Source of the DNA: CAZKTF01 sp964555565
Lineage (GTDB): Bacteria; Planctomycetota; JAJSAM01; JAKLKS01
NCBI GenBank assembly: GCA_964555565.1
Contig: CAZKTF010000168.1
Span: 1 to 8,059 of the forward strand
DNA length: 8,059 bases
Reading direction: 5' to 3'
Shown: positions 1 through 6,024 of the stretch, in pieces
Numbering within the stretch: the stretch's first letter is position 1
Layout: every line of letters starts with the position of its first letter
Position numbers and translations under genes: made by a program
Notes under the pieces: model-generated
Database searches by the model: none
What the model saw: only the letters and a program-made list of their open reading frames with translations
Told to the model about the DNA's origin: nothing

Positions 1-317
1 CGGCGCGCCGCGGCCGGGTCCGCGCCCTCGGCCGGGAGGTGCACCCCGTCCGCGTCCACGGCGCGGGCCAGCGCCGGGTCGGCGTGGACGAGGAGGAGCG
101 CCCCGTGGTCCGCCGTGACGCGCCGCAGCGCGCGGGCGAGGCGACGCCGCTCCCCCGCGGGGAGGTCCCGGTCCCTGAGGGCGACCGCCGTGGCCCCCCC
201 GCGGACCGCCGCCGCGCAGGCCTCCACCAGGTCCCCGCGGCAGCGCCTCCGGTCGGTGACGACGACGACGCGCAGGAGCCCCAGCCGCTCTTCCCGGTCC
301 CGCTCCCGCCTAGCCAT
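1..317 (-). CDS. Thiamine-phosphate synthase / TenI family protein (C-terminus cut by window edge)
   Basis: About 105 N-terminal residues are visible; the frame stays open to the left edge. It shows the start of a ThiE/TenI TIM barrel: strand RVVVVTD (16-22), then GGATAVALRDRD (40-51, corresponding to the family VQLREKD), then LLLVHADPALA (74-84, corresponding to the INDxxxLA strand), then DADGVHLPAEG (88-98, corresponding to GVHLGQED). ThiE joins the pyrimidine and thiazole halves of thiamine; TenI relatives are thiazole tautomerases without synthase activity. Several usual ThiE ligand positions differ here: Gln to A46, Lys to R50, the ND pair to H78-A79, and the last Asp of HLGQED to G98; R48 is kept. 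That favours a TenI-like or divergent enzyme, so I give no symbol. The ATG start overlaps the dapB stop by 8 nt (ATGGCTAG), implying translational coupling as the last visible gene of the operon. Confidence 0.75.
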   Translation of the reverse strand, partial: MARRERDREERLGLLRVVVVTDRRRCRGDLVEACAAAVRGGATAVALRDRDLPAGERRRLARALRRVTADHGALLLVHADPALARAVDADGVHLPAEGADPAAAR

Positions 318-1059
318 CCAGGATCTCTTCGAGCCCGTGGAAGAAACGGCTCGAGCCGGCCACCTTCCGCACGGCGAGGAGGACGCCGGGCATGAAGCAG
401 CCGCGGTCCGTCGTGTCGTGCCGGATCGTGAGCGTCTCCCCCGGTCCCCCGAAGGCGACCTCCAGGTGGGCCACCGATCCCGCGAGCCGCACCGCGTGGA
501 TCCGCACCCCGCCGGCGTCCGCCCCCCGCGAACCCGGCGGGCTCGACTCCGCCTTCCCGCGGCTGCGCGCCCCGCCCGCCCGCACGATCTCCGCGGCGGC
601 CAGGAGCGCCGTCCCGGAGGGGGCGTCGAGCTTCCCCTCGTGGTGGCGCTCGATCACCTCGACCGAGGGGAAGTGCCGCGCGGCCTCCCGCGCGAACCGG
701 ACCGCCAGCGTCGCCCCGAGCGCGAAGTTCGGGACGACGGCCGCCCCGCGCCCGGTCCTCCGCACGAGGCGGCGGGCCTCGGCCAGGTCGCGGGCGGTGA
801 AGCCCGTGGTCCCGCAGACGGGGCGCGCCCCGGCCAGGATCGCCGCGCGGAGGTTCCGCAGGGCGTCGCGCGGGCGCGTGAAGTCCACCACCACCTCGGC
901 CCGCGACGCGCGGACCGACGCGCCCAGGTCGTCGCCCAGGTCCGTGGTCGCCACGAGCTCCAGGCCAGGGGCCGCCGCGACGGCGCGGACCGTCTCGGAG
1001 CCCATGCGGCCCTTCGCCCCGTTGACGAGGACCCGGATCGGCCGCCGCGGGGAGGTCAA
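310..1059 (-). CDS. dapB: 4-hydroxy-tetrahydrodipicolinate reductase DapB
   Basis: DapB reduces 4-hydroxy-tetrahydrodipicolinate with NAD(P)H in the cytoplasm, on the route to diaminopimelate and lysine. Visible hallmarks, numbered from the TTG start: the Rossmann dinucleotide loop VNGAKGRMG (12-20), VVDFT (57-61), GTTGF (83-87), VPNFALG (109-115, where many DapBs have PNMSIG), and the active-site signature RHHEGKLDAPSGTA (138-151) with the His pair and Lys. The C-terminal half has VRIHAVRLAG, FGGPGETLTIRHDTTDR and FMPGVLLAVRKV, which resembles the DapB type common in Gram-positive bacteria and cyanobacteria rather than the E. coli type. The 249-aa length is normal. I chose TTG at 1059 because it overlaps the upstream stop as TTGA and has GGGAGGG four bases ahead. 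An ATG at 1095 would add 12 non-conserved residues and overlap the phosphatase gene by 40 bp. Confidence 0.96.
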   Translation of the reverse strand: MTSPRRPIRVLVNGAKGRMGSETVRAVAAAPGLELVATTDLGDDLGASVRASRAEVVVDFTRPRDALRNLRAAILAGARPVCGTTGFTARDLAEARRLVRRTGRGAAVVPNFALGATLAVRFAREAARHFPSVEVIERHHEGKLDAPSGTALLAAAEIVRAGGARSRGKAESSPPGSRGADAGGVRIHAVRLAGSVAHLEVAFGGPGETLTIRHDTTDRGCFMPGVLLAVRKVAGSSRFFHGLEEILDG

Positions 1060-1517
1060 CGGGCCCTCCCGCGGCCCCGCGCCCGCCCGCGCCACTCCTT
1101 CGCGAACCTCCGCACCGCCTCCTCCTGCTCCGGGGTCTCGACGCTCCCGGGCCGGGCGCGCCGCACCTCGCGGAGCGCCTCCCCGGGCTCCTGTCCCCGG
1201 GCCACGAGGACCGCCGCCAGGACCGTCCCCGTGCGCCCGAACCCCGCCCCGCAGTGGACCACGGCCCGGCCGCCGCGCCCCACGGCCTTCTCGACGAACC
1301 GCACCGCGCGCGCGAGCTGCGCCACCGACGGCGGCGTGAAGTCGAGGACCGGGAGGTGGAGGACCTTCCAGCCCCGCGGCGCCTTCCCGAAGGGAGGCCG
1401 CTCCGTCAGGCTCACCATGGCGCGGATCCCGAGCCGCTCCAGCTCCTCCAGGTCGGAGGCCGCGGGGCGGGACATCCCCGCCACCTCGTCCGGCACCACC
1501 CAGGAGAAGTTGCGCAT
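1056..1517 (-). CDS. DUSP23-like dual-specificity protein phosphatase
   Basis: This 153-aa protein belongs to the cysteine phosphatase superfamily and resembles the small eukaryotic atypical dual-specificity phosphatase DUSP23 (VHZ) over its whole length. The N-terminus starts NFSWVVPDEVAGMSRP, followed by LGIRAMVSLTERPP, then LPVLDFTPPS with the predicted general acid D59, then the P-loop VVHCGAGFGRTGT with nucleophile C89 and R95 (C-x5-R), then RRARPGSVETPEQEEAV. All catalytic residues are present. There is no signal peptide or membrane segment, so it should be cytoplasmic. It is the first gene of a minus-strand operon; its TGA stop overlaps the dapB start, and no metabolic link to lysine synthesis is evident. 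The substrate cannot be told from sequence. The ATG is directly preceded by GGGGAG, half of a 12-nt palindrome (1518-1529), and the family-typical N-terminus supports this start. Confidence 0.9.
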   Translation of the reverse strand: MRNFSWVVPDEVAGMSRPAASDLEELERLGIRAMVSLTERPPFGKAPRGWKVLHLPVLDFTPPSVAQLARAVRFVEKAVGRGGRAVVHCGAGFGRTGTVLAAVLVARGQEPGEALREVRRARPGSVETPEQEEAVRRFAKEWRGRARGRGRAR

Positions 1518-1660
1518 CTCCCCGGGGAGGCTACCCGGCCGCGCCCCCGGGGCGAAGGTCCGCGCGGAGTGGCGGGGCAGGGCGGCGGGATCCTGCCGGG
1601 GGGGGCCACGGCCGGGGGCACAATGATCGGGGGGAGGGCACTTCCCCCGGAGGAGGCGCC
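1518..1660. promoter_or_regulatory. Divergent intergenic region between the phosphatase-dapB operon and the Sec-Sec thioredoxin-like gene
   Basis: This 143-bp GC-rich spacer must hold promoters for both directions. No convincing -35/-10 pair is visible; CACAAT at 1619-1624 is a possible plus-strand -10 but lacks a matching -35. It contains a perfect 12-nt palindrome CTCCCCGGGGAG at 1518-1529 touching the phosphatase start codon, and a 6-bp inverted repeat GGCAGG/CCTGCC at 1576-1581 and 1592-1597. A stronger hairpin just before the plus-strand start is listed separately. Confidence 0.4.
1628..1656 (+). promoter_or_regulatory. 5' leader hairpin abutting the Shine-Dalgarno of the Sec-Sec gene
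   Basis: CGGGGGGA (1628-1635) can pair with TTCCCCCG (1642-1649) around the loop GGGCAC, giving eight pairs including one G-U. Its 3' base is the first base of the ribosome-binding site GGAGGAGG (1649-1656), which lies four bases before ATG 1661. The strong ribosome-binding site decides the start codon. The hairpin could modulate initiation, but in DNA this GC-rich a chance origin is also possible. Confidence 0.4.
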
Positions 1661-2707
1661 ATGAGAGGCGTGGTCGCCGGCGCGGTCGTCGTCGCCCTGT
1701 TCGGCGGAGCGGCCCGGGCGCAGCAGGCCCCGCGCCTCCGGTGGGATCGGGAGGGGATCGCGTCCCTCGCCGCCGCGGCGGCGGAGGCCCGGGCGGCCGG
1801 GCGCCGCCTCCTGCTCGGGCTCTCCGGCAGCCCCACCTGATGACCCTCCTTCCGGCTGGAGAGCGGTCCGCTCTCCTCCATCCTGGACGCGAAGGAAGTC
1901 CGTGACGCCGCCGAGCCCTTCGCGCGGGTCCTCGTGCGGGTCCCCGAGGCCTACCCGCTCCTCCTCCCCTACGAGGCGACCCGCCCGGGGCTGCTCGTGC
2001 TCGACGCGGACGGGCGCCGGGTGGACGCGCTCGCGCTGACGGAGGCGCTCGCGCCCGCGGCCGTGGCGAAGTGGCTCCGCGAGGGGAAGGGGGCGGCCCC
2101 GCGGGAGCGGTTCGTCCTCCGCGTGACGCCGGGCCCCGGCGACGCGACCGTCGCCCGCTTCGTCGAGGAGGCCTCGGCCTACCCCGGGGCCCTCGGGGCC
2201 GCCGCCGCGCGGGAGGGGGTCGTGGTCCTCGCCCGGCCGGGCGCGGTCTCGCCCGACGGGCTCGTGCGGCTCGGCGTGGAGGCCGGGGTGGCGGTCGAAT
2301 GCCTGGAACCGGTGCCCGTGGCCTTCACGGCGAAGGGGGAGGCGGACGCGGCCGCCGCGGCGAAGGCGCTCGCGGGCGTGGCCGGGGTGTGGGCCGTCGC
2401 CGAGGGGAAGGGGACGCTCCGGGCCTGGGCGACGCGCCTCCTCCTCCAGCCCGCGGCGATCGAGAGGGCGAGCCCCGGCTTCGCCTCCGACCTCGAGACG
2501 CGCCGCTACGCGATCCCCGGCGTCTCCCTCGGGCCTCACGGGATGAGGGTGGCCGGGAGCCTCGACGGCGTCCCGGGCGTGCTCTCGGTCCTCCCCGAGC
2601 TCGCCGCGGAGACGGTCACCGTGATCGGACGCCGGGCCGCCGTCGCGTGGCCCTCCGTCCTCGCCGCGCTCAAGGAAGCCGGGATCGAGGCGCGGGAGAA
2701 GCCCTGA
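1661..2707 (+). CDS. Putative secreted selenoprotein: thioredoxin-fold domain with tandem Sec-Sec (TUUP) plus three ferredoxin-like repeats
   Basis: Read through two adjacent in-frame TGA codons, the product is 348 aa. Residues 1-20 are a signal peptide ending in ARA, so the protein is probably exported. A thioredoxin-like domain spans about 30-140: helix ASLAAAAAEARAAGRR, strand LLLGLSGSPT, Sec60-Sec61 where family members carry active-site Cys, then PSFRLE. RPGLLVLDADGRRV follows, with P109 at the expected cis-Pro position. Three repeats of roughly 60 residues (about 151-214, 217-275, 282-345) follow, each with a strand-helix-strand-strand-helix rhythm like heavy-metal-associated ferredoxin folds. 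The last has GVPGVLSV and VLAALKEAGIEA, but none has the metal-binding CxxC. Coding character is the same before and after the TGAs, and a SECIS-like hairpin follows them. A plain annotation would start at GTG 1934 and lose the N-terminus. The function is unknown; an extracytoplasmic redox or metal role is inference. The alternative is a pseudogene with two stops. Confidence 0.8.
1838..1843 (+). other. Tandem in-frame UGA-UGA, proposed selenocysteine codons (residues 60-61)
   Basis: The two TGA codons are in frame with ATG 1661 and with the downstream frame ending at 2707. They lie in GSPT-U-U-PSFRLE, right after the hydrophobic strand LLLGL, which is the position of CxxC in thioredoxin-fold proteins. 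The TGG codon is used normally for Trp nearby (LRWDRE), which argues against a UGA-to-Trp code. Confidence 0.75.
1858..1876 (+). promoter_or_regulatory. Candidate bacterial SECIS element (Sec-Sec gene)
   Basis: A perfect 8-bp hairpin, GGAGAGCG (1858-1865) and CGCTCTCC (1869-1876), closes the loop GTC. The stem begins 14 nt after the second TGA, and the loop G is the 23rd nucleotide after it (26th after the first). This agrees with the known bacterial SECIS layout: a stem-loop inside the coding region shortly after UGA with a G at the start of the apical loop, read by SelB. No bulged U is obvious. Confidence 0.65.
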
Positions 2708-2728
2708 GCAAGACCTCGCCCCGCCCGC

Positions 2729-5700
2729 CTAGGGGTACTTGAGCGCGCCGGGCTTCTTCACCGTCCAGGTCGAGAGGTTCGAGCCACCGTCGTTCCCGCC
2801 CCAGAGGGTGACGCGAACCGGGTTGCTCGGGGGCGCGGAGAACTCGGCCGTGGAGAGGGCGATCGAGAAGGTCCCCTTCACCGTGTCGAGGACGACCTTC
2901 ACCTTCGTGGCGCTCCCCCTGGGGGCCTTCCAGGTGAACTTCCCCTTCTTCTCGGTCCAGCCGGGGGAGTTCGGGGGGATGACGACGACGAGAGGCGAGG
3001 CCGCGGCCCCCACGCGCAGGGTGAGGCCCTCCGCGGGCGCGTCCAGCGCGCCGTCCGGGGAGCCCGCCGTGAACGCGAGCGCCCCCGAGACCTTGACCTT
3101 GTCCTTGCCCGGCTTGGGGGAGTCCGTGAGGGAGCCCTTCGCGAGCGCGAGGGTGAGGGTCGGGAGCGTCGTGGCCGACCCCTCCAGGGAGTAGGGCGAG
3201 GGCCCGGCCGCGCCCGTGGCCCGCAGCCGGTAGGTGTAGTCCCGGTCCGGCAGCAGGCCCCGGTCCTGGAAGGCCGTCGCCCCGGGCCCCGGGGACCCCA
3301 CGGCCGACGCGGGGCCCGTCCCGAGACGGCGCGACACCTCGAAGCCGATCTCGTTGTCGCTGTTGTCGATCCAGGAGAGGTCGATGCCGCTCGGGGACAC
3401 GGGCGTGGCGACGAGGCCCGAGGGGGGGGCCGGGAGGTACAGCGTCGTGGCCGAGGCCTCGTTCGACCAGGCCGAGACCCCGTCCGCGTTCACCGCGCGG
3501 ACGCGGTAGGTGTAGGTCGTCGCCCCCACCACGGCAAGGTCGCCGTAGGCCGTCGCGCCCGGCCCCACGACCGCGAGCGCCGAGAAGGCGGAGGCCCCGC
3601 TCCTCCGCTCGATCTCGAAGCCGGTCTCGTTGTTGCTGTTGTCCGTCCAGGCGAGGGACACGGGCGCGATGGAGAGGGCCGTGGCCGTGAGCCCGGTCGG
3701 GGCGGCGGGGGGCACGAGGGTGAACCGCGCGACGAAGGTGTCGTAGGACCCGCCGCCGAAGGAGGACTGGTAGGGGCCCTGCACGGGGAAGTTCGTGGAG
3801 GAGGTGATCCCGGCGGCCGTGAGCACGCCCTGGGAGTCCGCGGAGAGCGCGAAGAGCTCGTCGTAGCCGTTCCCCCCGAAGTAGGTCGCGTACTCGAAGG
3901 CGGTCCCGTTCGCCACGACCTTCGCGAGCCAGGCGTCGTCGGTCCCGCCCCCGGAGGCGGCCTGGATGGGGTTCCTCGTGGGGAAGTTGGTCGAGCGCGT
4001 GAGGCCGCCCGCGTAGGCCGCGCCGGTTCCGTCGAGGGCGACCGCGTAGACCTCGTCCACGTCGGCGCCCCCGATGTAGGTCGCGTAGGTCGCGGTCGTC
4101 CCGGAGCCGTTCAGCCGCACGAGGTACGCGTCGTGGTTGCCCCCGGCGAAGGCGCCCTGGATCTGGTTGCGGAGGGGGAAGTTCCCCGAGGAGGTGATCC
4201 CGCCCACGGTGACGATCCCCGCCGCGTCCACGGCGAGGGCGAGGCACTGGTCGTACCCCGACCCGCCGTAGTAGGTGGAGTAGACCAGGGTGCTCCCGGC
4301 GGTCCCGAGCTTCGTGATGAAGGTGTCGTCCGTCCCCCCCCCGGAGCCCGGCTGCGCCGCGCCCACGGTGGGGAAGTTCGTCGAGGAGGTGAAGCCCGCG
4401 ACGTAGGCGTAGCCGCTCCCGTCCACGCCGATCGCGAGGGCCTCCTCGTAGTTGGACCCGCCGAGGTAGGTCGCGTAGGAGAGCGCGGTCCCGGCGGCGT
4501 CGATCTTGAAGACGTAGGCGTCCTCGCTCCCGCCCCCGTTGGCGCCCTGGTAGGGGTTGACGAGCGGCAGGTTCGTTGAGGAGGTCCTCCCGCAGATGTA
4601 GGCGGCCCCGCCCGAGTCCAGGGCCAGGCCCGCCACGTCGTCGAACCCCGTCCCCCCGTAGTAGGTGGAGTAGACGAGCGACGCGCCCCCCGCGGCGAGC
4701 TTGACCGCGAAGGCGTCGAAGCTCCCGCCCGCGAAGGAGGCCTGGATCGGGGACTGCGTGGGGAAGTTGGTGGACGCGGTGACACCGCCGAGGTAGACGG
4801 CGCCGCCCGCATCGACCCTGACGCCGTAGACCTCGTCGAACCCGTTGCCCCCGATGTAGGTCGCCCAGGCGAGGGCCGAGCCGTCGGCGGAGAGCTTCGC
4901 CACGAAGCCGTCGTCGGTCCCGCCGGCGTTGGTGGTCTGGTAGCCCCCGGAGGAGGGGAAGTTGGTGGAGGAGGTCCACCCCGCGACGTGGGCGGACCCG
5001 CTCCCGTCCACGGTCATGGCCCAGCCCGTGTCGAACCCGGAGCCTCCGAGGTACGTCGCGTACACCACCTTCGGGTCCACGACCAGGGGCCGTTCCGGGT
5101 CCCTCTCGCCGACGTCGAGGACGGCGCGGTTGCGGCCGCGGAGGACCCAGCGCGCGGGGACGCCCCGGCGCACGCCGTCCGCGTCCTGCCAGGCCACGGG
5201 GGCGCGATGGCGGAGCTCGCCGTCGGGGGTGCCCAGGACGAGATCCCCCGCGGCGTCCACCGCGACGGAGTCCGCGCCCTCGAAGGCGATCTCCAGCGCC
5301 CCGGGGTCCGCGCCCGGGGCCACGAGGAGGTCGTACTCCAGGGACCGCGGGTCGCCGCGGAACACGAGGTCGATCCCCGGGCGGACCCCGCGGTAGGCCA
5401 CGCTCCCGTAGGCAGGCACGTCCGTCCTCCAGAGCGAGGGGTCGTTCCCGAGGAGGTAGTGGCTGACGCCGGGGAGGCGCCCGAGGCCCGTCGCGGCGGC
5501 GCCGCCCCCGAACCGCATCCGCACCACGGCGCCCGGGGCGGAGCGCTCCGGCCTCCGCCCGTGCCGGAAGGGGCTCGCGGCGCCCGCCGGGCCGCCCGGC
5601 CGCCGGAGCGCGAACACCGCCTCGTCGCGGCCAAGGAGCAGGGCGTAGTTCCCGCAGCGCGCGACGAACCGGACCTCTGGATCGACTTGCCCCGCGTTCG

Positions 5701-5881
5701 CCTCGAACCGGAGCGGGAGGCGCGCGAGGAGCCCCGCGGGCCCCGCGGGCGGCGTGGCGCGCGGGGTCGCCTCGGAAGCCGCCAGCGGTTCCCCCGCGAC
5801 CGGGAGGACCCCGAGGAACGCGGCCAGCGAGACGACCCCGGCCAGGGATCGCCGTGAGCGCGCCGAGGTGCCCGCCCCCAT
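2729..5881 (-). CDS. Secreted SBBP beta-propeller protein with DUF7948-like N-terminus and two FnIII domains
   Basis: This 1050-aa predicted exported protein has a basic N-terminus and a hydrophobic stretch (SLAGVVSLAAFLGVLPVAG) typical of a signal peptide. Residues about 55-265 match the domain that precedes SBBP repeats (LRFEANAGQVDPEVRF, SHYLLGNDPSLWRTDVP, GVRPGIDLVFRG, LEYDLLVAPGADP). Seven SBBP repeats fill 271-723, two fibronectin type III domains 724-905 (cores DNSNNETGFEIERR and DNSDNEIGFEVSRR), and a beta-rich domain of unknown role runs to the end. No sorting signal or C-terminal anchor is recognisable. Such proteins are usually extracellular or surface structural or binding proteins; no catalytic motif is seen. 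I chose ATG 5881 because AAGGGGG precedes it by five bases; GTG 5902 would add seven residues. It converges on the Sec-Sec gene with 21 bp between their stops, and no clear terminator is seen there. Confidence 0.93.
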   Translation of the reverse strand: MGAGTSARSRRSLAGVVSLAAFLGVLPVAGEPLAASEATPRATPPAGPAGLLARLPLRFEANAGQVDPEVRFVARCGNYALLLGRDEAVFALRRPGGPAGAASPFRHGRRPERSAPGAVVRMRFGGGAAATGLGRLPGVSHYLLGNDPSLWRTDVPAYGSVAYRGVRPGIDLVFRGDPRSLEYDLLVAPGADPGALEIAFEGADSVAVDAAGDLVLGTPDGELRHRAPVAWQDADGVRRGVPARWVLRGRNRAVLDVGERDPERPLVVDPKVVYATYLGGSGFDTGWAMTVDGSGSAHVAGWTSSTNFPSSGGYQTTNAGGTDDGFVAKLSADGSALAWATYIGGNGFDEVYGVRVDAGGAVYLGGVTASTNFPTQSPIQASFAGGSFDAFAVKLAAGGASLVYSTYYGGTGFDDVAGLALDSGGAAYICGRTSSTNLPLVNPYQGANGGGSEDAYVFKIDAAGTALSYATYLGGSNYEEALAIGVDGSGYAYVAGFTSSTNFPTVGAAQPGSGGGTDDTFITKLGTAGSTLVYSTYYGGSGYDQCLALAVDAAGIVTVGGITSSGNFPLRNQIQGAFAGGNHDAYLVRLNGSGTTATYATYIGGADVDEVYAVALDGTGAAYAGGLTRSTNFPTRNPIQAASGGGTDDAWLAKVVANGTAFEYATYFGGNGYDELFALSADSQGVLTAAGITSSTNFPVQGPYQSSFGGGSYDTFVARFTLVPPAAPTGLTATALSIAPVSLAWTDNSNNETGFEIERRSGASAFSALAVVGPGATAYGDLAVVGATTYTYRVRAVNADGVSAWSNEASATTLYLPAPPSGLVATPVSPSGIDLSWIDNSDNEIGFEVSRRLGTGPASAVGSPGPGATAFQDRGLLPDRDYTYRLRATGAAGPSPYSLEGSATTLPTLTLALAKGSLTDSPKPGKDKVKVSGALAFTAGSPDGALDAPAEGLTLRVGAAASPLVVVIPPNSPGWTEKKGKFTWKAPRGSATKVKVVLDTVKGTFSIALSTAEFSAPPSNPVRVTLWGGNDGGSNLSTWTVKKPGALKYP
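3713..5071 (-). repeat. Seven tandem SBBP repeats of about 65 residues
   Basis: Seven units follow each other without gaps, each of the form YATYxGGxGxDxxxAxxVDxxGxxYxxGxTxSTNFP...GGGxxDxFxxKLxxxG. The unit length is close to 195 bp. The DNA repeats are diverged copies, most alike around the codons for STNFP and the YATY/YSTY-GG start. Seven units equal the number needed to close one seven-bladed propeller. Unit 3 has TNLP and unit 5 SGNFP in place of STNFP. Confidence 0.93.
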
Positions 5882-5929
5882 GGTCGCCCCCTTTCCGGAC
5901 ACGCCCCGCAGGCGTGGAAGAGCGGGACC

Positions 5930-5958
5930 ATCCTATCCCGGCTTCTCCCCCCTGTCCA
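5930..5958 (-). promoter_or_regulatory. Candidate sigma70-type promoter of the SBBP gene
   Basis: On the minus strand TGGACA (5958-5953) is followed after exactly 17 bp by TAGGAT (5935-5930). These match the TTGACA and TATAAT consensus at five and four of six positions. Transcription would start near 5923, giving a leader of about 40 nt before ATG 5881. It lies in the 143-bp gap after the upstream selenoprotein gene and stands out in very GC-rich DNA. Confidence 0.5.
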
Positions 5959-6024
5959 CGGCGGCGGGCCGCTGGCCAGGGGGAGAGACTACACGGCAGC
6001 GGGGACGTAGAGCGCCCGGCGCGC

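Noticed and set aside
115..1626. Long plus-strand open reading frame opposite thiE-like, dapB and phosphatase genes
   Set aside because: Low-complexity Arg/Pro/Ala translation with no motif, while the opposite strand encodes three recognisable enzymes.
1838..1843. Genetic code with UGA read as Trp or Gly
   Set aside because: TGG is used normally for Trp, and TGA works as the stop of other genes here (phosphatase at 1056, transglutaminase-like at 7094), where reading through would break tight gene ends.
1934..2707. GTG-started 257-aa gene as a separate protein
   Set aside because: There is no convincing ribosome-binding site before GTG 1934, coding character extends upstream in the same frame, and starting here would remove half of a thioredoxin fold and the signal peptide.
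1661..2707. Pseudogene caused by nonsense mutations
   Set aside because: Not fully excluded, but two adjacent TGAs and no other lesion, at the active-site position, with a SECIS-like stem and a second UGA-containing gene nearby, make recoding the better explanation.
2670..4979. Long antisense or out-of-frame open reading frame on the minus strand over the SBBP gene
   Set aside because: It is Arg/Gly-rich with no domain sense and lies in another frame of the well-supported SBBP gene; long spurious frames are expected at this GC content.
3713..5071. CRISPR-like or satellite tandem repeat
   Set aside because: The periodicity of about 195 bp is explained by protein SBBP repeats; the units are diverged and there are no short identical repeats with unique spacers.
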